Shown piece after piece: positions 1 to 8,949 of a stretch of 62,269 nt of DNA (position 1 is the first letter of the stretch; every line of letters begins with the position of its first letter). Source of the DNA: Rhizobium halophilum (GTDB lineage: Bacteria; Pseudomonadota; Alphaproteobacteria; Rhizobiales; Rhizobiaceae); the NCBI RefSeq assembly GCF_021648825.1, contig NZ_JAKJHS010000013.1, forward strand, positions 1 through 62,269, read 5' to 3'. The translations under genes were made by a program, and so were the position numbers. Below the pieces are notes generated by a model. It saw only the letters and a list, made by a program, of their open reading frames with translations. It ran no database searches and had not been told where the DNA came from.

Positions 1-119
1 AGAACCTGCGGAAGCCACTGCTGCACGCCGCCGTTCGCAAATCCGAAGACGTAAGGCGCCATAATCAGAAGGGCGCCGGTCAGGTAGTCGATGATGCCGT
101 GAGTCTTTGTGTCGATCAT
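1..119 (-). CDS. Small membrane protein, SPW-repeat-like (5' part only)
   Basis: Only the first 39 codons are inside the window; the rest runs off the left edge. The reading frame starts with ATG at 119 behind an AAAGGACG ribosome site and encodes MIDTKTHGIIDYLTG followed by a hydrophobic stretch ending in GFANGG. This opening, with a conserved HGxxDY and a first membrane helix, resembles the short SPW-repeat membrane proteins common in Rhizobiales. Their function is not known. The family call rests on a short segment. Confidence 0.55.
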   Translation of the reverse strand, partial: MIDTKTHGIIDYLTGALLIMAPYVFGFANGGVQQWLPQV

Positions 120-430
120 CTCAAAGCGTCCTTTATTGCCACGAGTTCAGATTCAACAACCTCTTCCATCCAAAGTTCCCGTACCTCTTCCGGCATGCTA
201 CGCGAGCCTCCTAATGCGAGCGGATGCTCCATCCGTCACTGAAGAAAGCCGGCCTCCCTCGCCGCTGCGACGAACGCGTCGCTTGCAGCCTGTGAAGCTG
301 ACCGCCGCTTCACAAAGGCGCAGCACTGTCGGCGGGCCGGAGGAATATATCACCGCCTGATGGGGAAAGCTTGTAGTACTCTCCCAACAGGAGGCGCCGA
401 GCTGTAGAGGTAGCTAGTCGCCGCAAGTGG
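120..430. other. Intergenic, nothing recognised
   Basis: No convincing gene, repeat or promoter is visible between the two flanking minus-strand genes. The short open frames here lack ribosome sites and have low-complexity Arg/Pro/Ser composition typical of GC-rich non-coding frames. Confidence 0.5.
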
Positions 431-688
431 TCATGGAACGGTCGCGTCACGAACCGAATACTCGCTCCTGAAGATGCGCGAACTGGAGGCCAGTACTGCA
501 ATCTCAGCCAAGCGCCGCGGATCTACCAGACCTCGTTTGTAGAAGCTGAAGACGATACTGGCGAGATGCCATCGCTCCGGCTCGCTGATTGCCCCGGCGG
601 CTTCACCTGCCAGTCGAACGGCCTCTCGCAGTGTCGCCAGACAAGCTTTATCGAGTATAGTAGGATTAATATCCCCTTGCATAGGCAT
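431..688 (-). CDS. Conserved small hypothetical protein (paralogue of 26106-26336)
   Basis: An 85-residue soluble protein of unknown function. The ATG at 688 follows a strong GGAGGTAACTG ribosome site, which supports the start. Its C-terminal half (GLVDPRRLAEIAVLASSSRIF) matches the C-terminal half of the 76-residue protein at 26106-26336 (GMVDPQKLADAAFLLGSSKLF), so the window holds two members of one uncharacterised family. It looks helical, with no signal peptide or membrane segment. It lies in the stress-gene region, but no EcfG-like promoter was found in front of it. Confidence 0.65.
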   Translation of the reverse strand: MPMQGDINPTILDKACLATLREAVRLAGEAAGAISEPERWHLASIVFSFYKRGLVDPRRLAEIAVLASSSRIFRSEYSVRDATVP

Positions 689-927
689 CAGTTACCTCCG
701 CCTTATGACCAAGGGCGAAGTATAGCAAGCACGCAGAACCATTGCAGGTTCTGTACGGAACCTGACGATGTCCCCAGGCAACAGGTATATGATACGGGAA
801 CGGCCAGTCGAAGGTGGACCAGCCTTCGAAGGGGCAGGCAGCGACCTTTCAGTAGCTCTATCCGATCAGGCCTCGGGAGCTCAAGCTTGTCCCGCCCCCT
901 CAGTACGCTAGCGCACCTTGCCAGGCT

Positions 928-952
928 GGAACCCCCATGTCTTCAGGCGGTT
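928..952 (+). promoter_or_regulatory. Candidate EcfG (general stress sigma) promoter for ngg
   Basis: GGAAC at 928-932, an 18-base spacer and TT at 951-952 (GGTT context) fit the alphaproteobacterial EcfG/RpoE2 pattern. It lies about 70 bases upstream of the chosen ngg start and points toward it. Confidence 0.5.
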
Positions 953-1024
953 GGACGTCCGTGATGAAGATCATGCTGAAAAGACAGTCACTTGTCTGAC
1001 CTGGAGCTCCAAGAGGTACCGCGA

Positions 1025-2833
1025 ATGATGAAGCCCCCGACGGACGAAAAGGCTGGTCGTCTTCGCGCAGCCAAGGCCGTTGCCCATCGCATGAGGCGGT
1101 GGCGGGTGGATCATTCCTGCTGCGCCCAGCATGCACACGCCTCGATTATGGCCGCGGCTCCGAAGGAGGCTCAAGTTGATTGTGGTTGGGGAAGGCTTTT
1201 GTTCGCCCAGACCTTTGATCAGCCTGCGCGACTTGTGACGGCTCTGCGCGAAGAGGCGCCGGAGCAGCGAGACATCGCCATCTATGTCGGTGATCCACAC
1301 GTCGTAATCGCAGCAGCGCCTCATGAATTGTTTCTCGACCCTTCGCACACCTTTCGGCTTCACCTCTCCACCTACCGCGGCAGCCGCAGGCAGGCCAGTG
1401 GCTTCCGGGTCCGCCGTCTTTCCTCTAGGGCGGACGCTTGTGCCGTCAGCCGGATCTACAACACCCGCGGCATGGTGCCGGTTCGGCCGGACTTTATCTG
1501 GTGCAATCGGGATAACCGAGCCATCACCTATCTCGTCGCAGAGGATCAAGCGACTGGCGAGGTGGTGGGTACTGTGACCGGCATCGACCATCACAAGGCA
1601 TTCAATGACCCCGAACACGGCTCCTCTCTGTGGTGCCTTGCTGTAGATCCGCAAGCACGTCATGCAGGTATCGGAGAGACTTTGGTTCGACGGCTTGCGG
1701 AGTGTTTCCTAGGTCGCGGCGCGGCATTCATGGACCTGTCAGTCCTTCATGATAACGAGCAGGCTGTTGCCCTTTATGAGAAATTGCAGTTTCGACGTAT
1801 TCCCGCTTTTGCCGTCAAACGGAAGAACTCCTTCAACGAACGCCTCTATTCGGCTCCGCTGGCAGGCTATGCTGCACTCAATCCCTATGCCCGTCTGATA
1901 GTGGATGAAGCGCTTCGCCGTGGCGTCCAGGTCGAGATAACCGACGCTGAAGGCGGCTTCTTCCGCCTGTCCCATGGAGGACGTTCCGTCCACTGCCGCG
2001 AAAGTCTCTCCGAGCTTACCTCCGGGGTTGCAGTCTCTATCTGCGATGACAAAGCTGTCACCCGTCGGGTGGTCGAACGAGCCGGTCTCCATGTTCCGGC
2101 GCAGATGGCCGCAACCGGCGACGAGGCGTCGCTTTCCGCTTTTCTCAACCAGCACGGGCGTGTCGTTGTGAAACCGGCGCGTGGCGAACAGGGTCGTGCA
2201 GTGGCCGTGGGGCTTGATGAGCTAGGTGCTGTTAAGCGCTCCATTACGGAAGCCGAGGCAGTCGGCGGGCGTGCCCTAGTCGAAAGCTATTTCGAGGGGG
2301 AGGATCTTCGTCTCGTCGTTATTGATTTCAAGCTGGTGGCTGCCGCCGTTCGACGTCCGCCCTGCATTATCGGCGACGGCCGCACGACCATCCGCAGGTT
2401 AATTGAGGCGCAGTCAAGGAGACGTTCCGCTGCAACGGGAGGAGAGAGCACCATTCCTATCGACGCCGAAACCGAGCGCTGCCTAAGGCTCAGCCATCTG
2501 GCGCTTGACGACGTGCTTGCAAAGGGGCGGGAGGTTCTGGTCCGCAAGGCCGCCAACCTCCACACCGGGGGCACAATTCACGATGTCACCGAGATTGTGC
2601 ATCCGCGCCTGGTGGAGGCGGCTATCGCCGCGGCTCGCGCCATCAATATTCCGGTGGTCGGGATTGACTTCATGGTCAACAGTCCGACGGAGCCTCAGTA
2701 TGTGTTCATCGAGGCAAACGAGCGTCCGGGACTAGCCAATCATGAACCACAGCCGACTGCCGAGCGGTTCCTAGATCTTCTGTTTCCACTTTCTGGAAGC
2801 CGGGCCGCCGACTGTGCGCGAGGCAGGATCTGA
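1025..2833 (+). CDS. ngg: N-acetylglutaminylglutamine (NAGGN) synthetase, GNAT-ATP-grasp fusion
   Basis: A 602-residue two-domain enzyme. The first half has a GNAT acetyltransferase core (LVAEDQATGEVVGTVTG, then WCLAVDPQARHAGIGETLVRRL as the acetyl-CoA loop, and ALYEKLQF). The second half is an ATP-grasp ligase (VVVKPARGEQGRAV, LVESYFEGEDLRLVVI, then HTGGTIHDVTE and FIEANERPG as metal and ATP ligands). This order is that of NAGGN synthetase, which makes the dipeptide osmolyte N-acetylglutaminylglutamine amide together with the amidotransferase AsnO. I chose ATG 1025 because AAGAGG precedes it; an upstream TTG at 992 is also in frame. No asnO is in the window, so its partner must lie elsewhere. 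A cyanophycin-synthetase-like role is a less likely alternative. Confidence 0.8.
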   Translation: MMKPPTDEKAGRLRAAKAVAHRMRRWRVDHSCCAQHAHASIMAAAPKEAQVDCGWGRLLFAQTFDQPARLVTALREEAPEQRDIAIYVGDPHVVIAAAPHELFLDPSHTFRLHLSTYRGSRRQASGFRVRRLSSRADACAVSRIYNTRGMVPVRPDFIWCNRDNRAITYLVAEDQATGEVVGTVTGIDHHKAFNDPEHGSSLWCLAVDPQARHAGIGETLVRRLAECFLGRGAAFMDLSVLHDNEQAVALYEKLQFRRIPAFAVKRKNSFNERLYSAPLAGYAALNPYARLIVDEALRRGVQVEITDAEGGFFRLSHGGRSVHCRESLSELTSGVAVSICDDKAVTRRVVERAGLHVPAQMAATGDEASLSAFLNQHGRVVVKPARGEQGRAVAVGLDELGAVKRSITEAEAVGGRALVESYFEGEDLRLVVIDFKLVAAAVRRPPCIIGDGRTTIRRLIEAQSRRRSAATGGESTIPIDAETERCLRLSHLALDDVLAKGREVLVRKAANLHTGGTIHDVTEIVHPRLVEAAIAAARAINIPVVGIDFMVNSPTEPQYVFIEANERPGLANHEPQPTAERFLDLLFPLSGSRAADCARGRI

Positions 2834-3723
2834 CTCTCAGCTCGAGGCGCAATTTTCTAAACATTCAAAGCCTGAGGTAGCCATTGTCCTCTCTCCAGGC
2901 CACCGCCGAACTCGACCATTAAGAACCGCGTTTGGCAACCGCAGTCGAGGAATAACACTGGCTCTTCCTGCCACGCGTTCTAGGTGGTCAAGGATGCGCA
3001 GAGCGTGTCTAGTGAAACCCGCGCTGCCCAAGAAAAGGGCAAGTCCTCAGATGGCCAGCCTCAGCTCAGACTTCAAATCTGGTCCAGTCGTTGGGAGCAA
3101 ACCAACGCCGTGCGCGATCTGATCTCCGGTCCACCGTTCCTTCGCCTTCTGCTTCACGGGTAGGTATCTCTGCGTCATCGTCCGTGTGTTCAATGGTCAG
3201 TGCCGCCTTCGAAAAGGCGATGACATCACCACCGGAAATTTGCCTGCTTTCGCCATGCATTTCTGCCTCCTCGACCGGCTGCTTTCATCATGCACCGGCA
3301 GCTGATGGTGATGAACCAGCTCATTGCAGCGAAGTTCCCGGCGAGAGACTTCCTGGTTCTATTTTGCAGCAGATAGGCTGTATGGTGCGTGGTCGCCTTG
3401 CGAGTACCTAATTGACCGCCGTGGAAGCTCTGCCGCTTCACGCCGACCACCCCTTCCGCGAGGGCAACCGAACACATCCCAGTTTAGGGAGCTTCTTTCC
3501 GTTCACGTCGTGGGAAGAAGTTCTCTCAGAACGCCGCGCCTCCCTGAGGAAGTTCTGGCTGTAGAAGCCAGTGGCCCAGCGTATGTTGGGGTAGCATGAG
3601 CCAATGCGCCCTGGTAGTTGAGTGGTCAATTCGATTTTCCGGCTGCCGATCAGTGATCAATTGAGCGGCTGGCCATTTCACCAACACCGCCACTTGACGA
3701 TCACGAGCCACGATCCGAGAGGC
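2834..3723. other. Long gap with one possible small gene
   Basis: About 890 bases between ngg and the convergent SDR gene. Apart from the 64-codon minus-strand frame listed separately at 3066-3260, I see no domain, repeat or RNA gene. The remaining frames are short, mutually overlapping and lack ribosome sites, which suggests decayed sequence. Confidence 0.4.
3066..3260 (-). CDS. Possible small hypothetical protein
   Basis: A 64-codon frame whose ATG at 3260 is preceded by GAGGAGGCAGAA, an excellent ribosome site at normal spacing. The product starts MHGESRQISGGDVIAFSKA, then is rich in acidic and basic residues with no membrane segment or signal. No family is recognised. The ribosome site is the only reason to prefer it over the other open frames of this gap, and it could be chance or a relic. 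Confidence 0.35.
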   Translation of the reverse strand: MHGESRQISGGDVIAFSKAALTIEHTDDDAEIPTREAEGEGTVDRRSDRARRWFAPNDWTRFEV

Positions 3724-4536
3724 TCACCCATTGTCACGGAACTCCGGGTAAAGCGACATGCCGCCGTCGACGAACAGCGTTATTCCGGTCACATAATCGG
3801 CCTCATCCGAGGCCAGCCACACGGCCGCCCTTGCCACGTCTTCGGGCTCACCGATCCTGCCATACGGTATCAGCCGAAGAAGATTTGTCAGGGCCTCCTC
3901 TGTTTCCCATGCCTCCCGATTAATGGGCGTCCTGATAGCCCCAGGAGCGATCGCATTAACGCGTATTCCGTCGGCCGCAACCTCTTGCGCAAGCGACTGC
4001 GTCAACATACGTACTCCGCCTTTGGAGGAGGCATAGTTGACGTGTCCCGCCCAGGGGATGATTTCGTGGACTGAGCTCATCGCGATGATATTGCCAGCGC
4101 TCCGGCTTGGAGCATCTTTCCGCCGCTGCGCACGGAATGTGCGAACTGCCTCACGGGCGCACAGGAACTGACCCGTAAGGTTGACTTCGATCACTGTCTT
4201 CCAGTCCTCCAGGGTCATGTCGCCGATCGCGGCGTCCCTCTGCACCCCTGCATTGGAGACCAGAACATCGACGCGCCCAAAGGCAGACACTGTCTCAGCG
4301 AACATCCGGACGACGTCTTCTTCTCGAGAAACGTCAGCCTGGACCGCTACGGCCTTGCCACCCGCTTTGATGATACCCTCAACCAGTTCTTCCGCAGGCT
4401 CATCATGAGATCGATGATTGACAACGACGCTGGCACCCTCCCGTGCCATGGCTTGCGCGACGGCTAGCCCGATACCGGAGCTCGCGCCTGTGACGATAGC
4501 TACATGATTGGCAAGTCGGCCCGCGGACATGGACAT
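3724..4536 (-). CDS. Short-chain dehydrogenase, glucose 1-dehydrogenase-like
   Basis: A 270-residue classical SDR. It has the cofactor motif TGASSGIG, the NAG motif (VSNAG), the catalytic serine in MSSVHE and the YASSK active-site pair, followed by PGAIRTPI and a C-terminal VTGITLFVDGGMSLYP typical of the glucose/ribitol dehydrogenase group. It would oxidise a sugar or polyol with NAD(P). The ATG at 4536 is chosen because GCAGGAGACGTC precedes it; longer frames upstream lack a ribosome site. It ends the YciE-side minus-strand cluster and its neighbours are oxidative and osmotic stress genes. The true substrate cannot be read from sequence. Confidence 0.82.
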   Translation of the reverse strand: MSMSAGRLANHVAIVTGASSGIGLAVAQAMAREGASVVVNHRSHDEPAEELVEGIIKAGGKAVAVQADVSREEDVVRMFAETVSAFGRVDVLVSNAGVQRDAAIGDMTLEDWKTVIEVNLTGQFLCAREAVRTFRAQRRKDAPSRSAGNIIAMSSVHEIIPWAGHVNYASSKGGVRMLTQSLAQEVAADGIRVNAIAPGAIRTPINREAWETEEALTNLLRLIPYGRIGEPEDVARAAVWLASDEADYVTGITLFVDGGMSLYPEFRDNG

Positions 4537-4650
4537 GACGTCTCCTGCTCCGAGCCCTGACCCATTTACCGGACCGGCTCTTGGTTCGTAGTTGCAGCGG
4601 GCGCCCTCGGCGGATAACTTCGGGAGCCACCGCAGCACCAAGCAGGTCGA

Positions 4651-5151
4651 TCACCCGGTCGCTTGTTCAGCGGCTGCATTGAGCGTCTGCTCTGCCAAAC
4701 CGGTCAGCAACTCGTCCGTCTTCTTTTCTTCATTAAGTGTCGTTTCCAGAAGCTTTGCGGCATCGTCCATGCCAAGCTGGCTTGCCCAGCTCTTGAGCGT
4801 GCCGTAGCGGCTAATCTCGTAATGTTCGACAGCCTGAGCTGCGGCAAGAAGGCCAGCATCAAGAGCAGGCGAGCCTTTGAACTCTTCAATGATCTCTTCA
4901 GCTTCGTCCAGAATGCCTTCGATCGCAGGGCAAGTCTTGCCACGTGCTCGCTTGCCGATCAGCTCGAAGACTTGCTGCAGACGTTCAACCTGCTCTTCCG
5001 TCTCCTCCCGGTGCTTTTCGAATGCAGCCTTGAGCTGCTCGTCCTGCGCACCGCGGGCCATCTTCCGCAGGCCGCTGATGATCTTCCGTTCAGCGTAATA
5101 GACGTCCCTGAGTGTTTCGTAAAAAAGATCGTCGAGTGTTTTGTTAGCCAA
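4651..5151 (-). CDS. YciE/YciF ferritin-like protein (DUF892)
   Basis: A 166-residue all-helical protein. It opens with TLDDLFYETLRDVYYAERKI and carries the regularly spaced Glu/His residues (ERK, KHREETEEQ, AVEHYEISRYG) expected of a four-helix ferritin-like di-metal fold. Members of the YciE/YciF family are stress-induced, but their biochemical role is unsettled. A GGAAC-N18-TT promoter on the same strand lies about 35 bases upstream, consistent with general stress control. The length and motif order match full-size family members, so it appears intact. Confidence 0.85.
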   Translation of the reverse strand: MANKTLDDLFYETLRDVYYAERKIISGLRKMARGAQDEQLKAAFEKHREETEEQVERLQQVFELIGKRARGKTCPAIEGILDEAEEIIEEFKGSPALDAGLLAAAQAVEHYEISRYGTLKSWASQLGMDDAAKLLETTLNEEKKTDELLTGLAEQTLNAAAEQATG

Positions 5152-5182
5152 GGCCAGGTCCTCCTGCGTTTGCAGTGAGACA

Positions 5183-5207
5183 AACCTGCGCGAGGCGCCA
5201 GAGTTCC
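5183..5207 (-). promoter_or_regulatory. Candidate EcfG promoter for the YciE-family gene
   Basis: Read on the minus strand: GGAAC (5207-5203), an 18-base spacer, TT (5184-5183) in a GGTTTG context. The TT lies about 32 bases before the ATG at 5151. Confidence 0.55.
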
Positions 5208-5232
5208 CGCAGCCGGGAGCGGGTGACTCCGA

Positions 5233-6651
5233 TTATGCACTGATGACGCTGTTGGGCGAACCAGCGCCGATCCCGGAGCTTGAAGCTGGAGATTTTCGCG
5301 TGATCCGGGTCTTCGCTTTGGCGATCGCCGCGCGTGCGGCCTCTGCTCGGGATCGAATGGCCTCTTGATCGAGGGTGTCAACATCACCGACAGCCTCCAC
5401 GGCGGCTGACAGGTGTTCATCCAGAAGGTCGCATTGTTGTGGAAGCTGGGCATGGTCTGCGATGCGTTGTATCGCTTCCATCAGATGCATGATGACGAAA
5501 GGCTTTCCCATGGCGTTCTGGCGAATCTGGTTAAAGGCCGCACCGACCAAAGAGGCGTATGTGGCGCGGGGAAGAACGATACGCGGTTCCCCCGCCGAGC
5601 TCGTTATGACGGAAGAGGGAAGCGCGCGCCGCATGAGGTGAGCAAGCCCAGCCGATAGTTGCGCAAGAACGGCAACCGCCGTGTAGGGGTCGTTTATGCC
5701 CGGTGACAGTGCCCTTATCGCCATTTCCACGAGATGCCGGATGGCAAACTCCGGATCCTGGGTGGAAGTGCGCCTCGACCCGACCACCACGGCTCCACAG
5801 ACCTGATCTTGAAGCTCTTGAGTCCAGTGAGAGTCGGGAAAGATACCGATCCCTCCACCGTCGGTGATGACATAGTCCCCCGGCTTGAACAAGAATCCAA
5901 TCACGACATCGCTCTTCTGAGCGAGTTCGCACAGCCTTTCAACGTCGATGCTTTGCACGTAGCCGTCGACACTTGGCCCAAAGAAGCGAGCATCCTGATC
6001 GAAGCCTTCTGGTAGAGCCTTTTCTGGATCGTGATTGCGATCCTCGGCGAGATCATCGAGTTGAGAAAGCATACTGGTGATTTCGATGCCCAGGCGCTTG
6101 ATCACCGTCTCCGACACGATCGAGCGGGCAAGGAAGTGAAGATAGGCGACGAGAACCAGAACGCTCATCAGGGTGAGTGCGATGCCGAAGGAGACACTAG
6201 GATAGGCCTCAGCGTCGTTCTTGATGCTGGAGCCGACGGAGGCGAGTTGAAGAAGACAGTACACGGAGGTCATGATGAACGTGCCCAGCGCAAGCTGCGT
6301 GTGCCGAGCAGACATGAAGCTGCGGATCAGCCGCGGTCCGAACTGATTTGCTGCCAGTGACAGCACGACCATGGTGATGGAGAAAACCAGGCTGGTCATG
6401 GTGATCATTGAGGTCAGCAATGAGGATAGGACGTCGCGGGCGTCGCTCGATGTACTGACGAAGACAAATATTTGCACTTTAGCAGGATCGAGGTCGGCCA
6501 GGACAGCATCGGCCCAGGTAGCAGCCGCCGAGATTGCTATGGCCGTGACCGCCATCAGCGTCGGGACCAGCCAGAGGCTCGTCCGCAGCTTCTCCCGCAC
6601 CACCTTCAAGCCTGGACTAGATCTGCCGGCCGTAGAAACACTGTTGAACAT
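5233..6651 (-). CDS. DUF2254 integral membrane protein
   Basis: A 472-residue protein with four hydrophobic segments in the N-terminal 200 residues (LWLVPTLMAVTAIAISAAA; LLTSMITMTSLVFSITMVV; TFIMTSVYCLLQLASVG; SFGIALTLMSVLVLVAYLHF) and a soluble C-terminal half containing GDYVITDGG and SPGINDPYTAV, hallmarks of DUF2254. Function is unknown; the family is widespread in soil bacteria. I take ATG 6651 rather than the GTG two codons upstream because GGAGG sits at the right distance from it. It is divergent from the manganese catalase gene across about 140 bases. Confidence 0.82.
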   Translation of the reverse strand: MFNSVSTAGRSSPGLKVVREKLRTSLWLVPTLMAVTAIAISAAATWADAVLADLDPAKVQIFVFVSTSSDARDVLSSLLTSMITMTSLVFSITMVVLSLAANQFGPRLIRSFMSARHTQLALGTFIMTSVYCLLQLASVGSSIKNDAEAYPSVSFGIALTLMSVLVLVAYLHFLARSIVSETVIKRLGIEITSMLSQLDDLAEDRNHDPEKALPEGFDQDARFFGPSVDGYVQSIDVERLCELAQKSDVVIGFLFKPGDYVITDGGGIGIFPDSHWTQELQDQVCGAVVVGSRRTSTQDPEFAIRHLVEMAIRALSPGINDPYTAVAVLAQLSAGLAHLMRRALPSSVITSSAGEPRIVLPRATYASLVGAAFNQIRQNAMGKPFVIMHLMEAIQRIADHAQLPQQCDLLDEHLSAAVEAVGDVDTLDQEAIRSRAEAARAAIAKAKTRITRKSPASSSGIGAGSPNSVISA

Positions 6652-6667
6652 CACCACCTCCGTCGCG

Positions 6668-6692
6668 AGAACCTGAGCCGGATCAAAAGGTT
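6668..6692 (+). promoter_or_regulatory. Weak EcfG-like promoter for manganese catalase
   Basis: AGAAC at 6668-6672, an 18-base spacer and TT at 6691-6692, about 100 bases before the catalase ATG. It has one mismatch to the GGAAC box, so it is weaker than the other sites. Confidence 0.3.
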
Positions 6693-6790
6693 TCAGATGT
6701 CAGGCTGCGGGAGACGTGCTCAGTTTGTGGAACTTGATCACATTCTCCAGTTCGCGGTCTGCAGTTCACCAAAACCATGAGGAGATTTCC

Positions 6791-7663
6791 ATGTTCTTTC
6801 GAACGAACAAGTTTCAGTATCATGCCAAGCCCGCAGCCCCCGACCCAGTCTACGCAAAGAAGCTGCAGGAGGTACTCGGAGGCCAATGGGGTGAGATCAG
6901 CGTGATGATGACCTACCTGTTCCAGGGCTGGAATTGTCGCGCCCCGGCCAAGCATCGCGACATGATCCTCGACATCGGCACGGAAGAGATCGCGCATGTG
7001 GAAATGTTGGCGACGATGATTGCCCGCCTTCTGGAGACCTCTCCGGTGGAAGTTCGCGAGGACGCCGCGAAGGACTCCGTCATCGGCGCTGTCATGGGCG
7101 GTGCTCGGGTGGAGGACGTCATTGTCGGCGGCATGAACCCGCAGCATGCGATCGTAGCAGGCATGGGGGCCACCCCAACCGACAGCGTCGGCTATCCCTG
7201 GAATGCACGCTACACCATCTCTTCCGGTAATCTGCTGGCCGACTTCCGCTTCAACGTGACGGCAGAATCTCAAGGTCGGCTGCAGGTATGCCGCCTGTAC
7301 GAGATGACGGACGATCCAGGTGTGCGCGACATGCTGTCCTTCCTGATCGCGCGTGACACCATGCACCAGAACCAGTGGCTGGCAGCTATCAAGGAACTTG
7401 AGGAAGACGGCCTCGACCAGACGCCGGCGCCGATGAGCTTCCCCCAGGAGAATGAGCTGTCCCAGGTGGCGTATCAGTTCTGGAACTGCTCGGAAGGGAC
7501 CGAAAGCCGCCAAGGACAATGGGCCGAAGGTCCGACGCCGGATGGCAAAGGCCAGTTCGAATATCTTGCCGATCCGCAGCCGCTTGGCGAAGAGGTGACG
7601 GAGCTTTCTCAGCTCGATCCGCGCCTACACAGCACCCCGAAGAAGCCCATGCCGCCAATGTAG
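6791..7663 (+). CDS. Manganese (non-haem) catalase
   Basis: A 290-residue ferritin-like di-manganese catalase that dismutates hydrogen peroxide. Visible family landmarks are QWGEISVMMTYLFQGWN near residue 30, the metal-ligand segment TEEIAHVEMLATMI near residue 65, GNLLADFRFNVTAESQGR near residue 145 and the second ligand pair DMLSFLIARDTMHQNQW near residue 180, followed by the usual proline-rich tail. ATG 6791 follows ATGAGGAGATTTCC. Haem-free catalases of this type are often under stationary-phase or general stress control in soil bacteria. It is full length. Confidence 0.9.
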   Translation: MFFRTNKFQYHAKPAAPDPVYAKKLQEVLGGQWGEISVMMTYLFQGWNCRAPAKHRDMILDIGTEEIAHVEMLATMIARLLETSPVEVREDAAKDSVIGAVMGGARVEDVIVGGMNPQHAIVAGMGATPTDSVGYPWNARYTISSGNLLADFRFNVTAESQGRLQVCRLYEMTDDPGVRDMLSFLIARDTMHQNQWLAAIKELEEDGLDQTPAPMSFPQENELSQVAYQFWNCSEGTESRQGQWAEGPTPDGKGQFEYLADPQPLGEEVTELSQLDPRLHSTPKKPMPPM

Positions 7664-7928
7664 TCCTGAGCCCAGACGGTGGCGGCGCAAATGCTGCCGC
7701 CGCGCTGTTGCCGTGGTTTCGGCACGCGAGCTCCAAAGGTGGCCTTGAACAGGCGCGAAGGGCGCACGTTCAGCTAGGCCATTTGAGGAACTGACGCCCT
7801 TCGCTCCGGTTCGCGTTCCAGCGAACCGGCGTCGGCTGGCTCAGCCCGTCCTCCGGAGCTCGCGTGCCTCGCTGAATACGAGCTTTGTACTGCCGGTATG
7901 ATCATCTACGACGACTTGGGAGCACCCG

Positions 7929-8249
7929 ATGAGCTCAGATCCGCACGATGTTGCCCCCCAACTGCCGGACCGGCTGAACATTCTGAAGTCACCGGTCTCT
8001 GGCGATAAGGAGGGTTATGAACGACTGCTCAGTCTGCTTCTGGAATTGAAGGCTATGATGCGCCAGAAGATTAGTCCCGCCACGCTGCGAGAGTGGGAGG
8101 GGCGCGCGCGCCTCTCCCTCGATTCCAATGAAGTGGACTTGCTCTTCGCTCGGCCGGACCACGACGATTTCGATATGTCTGCGCTGCCCGGCGAGCGCTA
8201 CGAGAACCTACGCCGTATTTTGCTCCGTCGGAAAGGCCTATCGGCGTAA
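7929..8249 (+). CDS. Conserved hypothetical, 106-residue stress-region family A
   Basis: A 106-residue soluble protein with no recognised domain. It is 57 percent identical (60 of 106 positions by my hand alignment, no gaps) to the protein at 19831-20151. Shared blocks are LPDRLNILK, LREWE, EVDLLF and NLRRILLRRKG, the last forming a strongly basic C-terminus. The acidic DDF segment before it suggests a compact helical protein, possibly binding nucleic acid or a protein partner, but this is only inference. ATG 7929 follows TTGGGAGCACCCG. Having two copies within 12 kb of the same stress region suggests a selected function. Confidence 0.7.
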   Translation: MSSDPHDVAPQLPDRLNILKSPVSGDKEGYERLLSLLLELKAMMRQKISPATLREWEGRARLSLDSNEVDLLFARPDHDDFDMSALPGERYENLRRILLRRKGLSA

Positions 8250-8304
8250 GCGGGAAGGAAGTCTGTACCATCCCAGACAATGCAGTCCCGAATGGAGCAT
8301 CCGT

Positions 8305-8329
8305 GGAACTCGCTCCCCTGCGTCTTGTT
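8305..8329 (+). promoter_or_regulatory. Candidate EcfG promoter for the DUF4142 gene
   Basis: GGAAC at 8305-8309, an 18-base spacer and TT at 8328-8329 (TGTT context), about 32 bases upstream of ATG 8361. Confidence 0.5.
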
Positions 8330-8360
8330 CGATCTCCCGCGGGGCAAGGAGAGAAAGCCA

Positions 8361-8852
8361 ATGAACAGACGTAACCTCTTGATCGGCACCGCAGCCACGG
8401 CGGCGGTGCTTCCTTTGACAAGCTCTGCTTTCGCCCAGGGTGCAGCGGTAGATGAGGCGAAACTGCCCGCTCTTATGGGCGGCGACTTTGCAACGGCGAC
8501 CAGTCAGCTTGCGTTGCAGAAAGCGAACCACCGTGCCGTGAAGACATTTGCGGAACTGGAGATTGCGGAACAGGCCGCAGTCGCCGAAGCCTTCGGCTCC
8601 AGACCCGGCGCCGCCGGAATTAGCCAGAAGCATGCCGCCATGCTCGAAAAACTTGAGGCTGCAGAAGGTGCCGAGTTCGATGCCATGTATATCGAGGGCC
8701 AGATTGACGGCCACGAGGAGCTTCTTGCGATCCATAAGAAGTATGCCCGCAACGGCGACGACCCGATGGCGCGTGGAGCTTCGCTCGTCGGCGTCACAGG
8801 GATCCAGAGCCACCTCGCCATGCTCAAGGGCATCAAGAGCATGATCGGGTAA
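8361..8852 (+). CDS. Exported DUF4142 protein
   Basis: A 163-residue protein with an N-terminal signal (MNRRNLLIGTAATAAVLP, then SSAFAQG as a likely cleavage site). The mature part is a helical bundle with alternating Glu/His residues (KANHRAVKTFAELEIAEQ; DAMYIEGQIDGHEELL) characteristic of DUF4142, a periplasmic ferritin-like fold of unknown function common in Rhizobiales stress regions. ATG 8361 has AAGGAGAGAAAGCCA upstream. A GGAAC-N18-TT site supports general stress control. Confidence 0.8.
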   Translation: MNRRNLLIGTAATAAVLPLTSSAFAQGAAVDEAKLPALMGGDFATATSQLALQKANHRAVKTFAELEIAEQAAVAEAFGSRPGAAGISQKHAAMLEKLEAAEGAEFDAMYIEGQIDGHEELLAIHKKYARNGDDPMARGASLVGVTGIQSHLAMLKGIKSMIG

Positions 8853-8886
8853 GACCGGCCCACAGCTCTTGGTGAGCCGGAATAGA

Positions 8887-8917
8887 CAGCGGGCGCAGAC
8901 TTAAGATGTGCCCGCTG
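8887..8917. terminator. Hairpin downstream of the DUF4142 gene
   Basis: CAGCGGGCGCA (8887-8897) pairs with TGTGCCCGCTG (8907-8917), an 11-base stem with one G-T pair and a 9-base loop. It begins 35 bases after the stop codon. There is no T-tract, so this is a terminator or 3' stability element by position only. Confidence 0.45.
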
Positions 8918-8949
8918 CTCATGGTGGGCGCGCTGCTCACGAAGGCTCG

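Noticed and set aside
971..1663. Minus-strand frame of 230 residues over ngg
   Set aside because: Antisense to well-conserved GNAT sequence and without a ribosome site.
7746..7770. TGAAC-N18-TT as an EcfG promoter for the 7929 gene
   Set aside because: It has a mismatch in the -35 box and lies about 160 bases from the start, so it is not better than chance.
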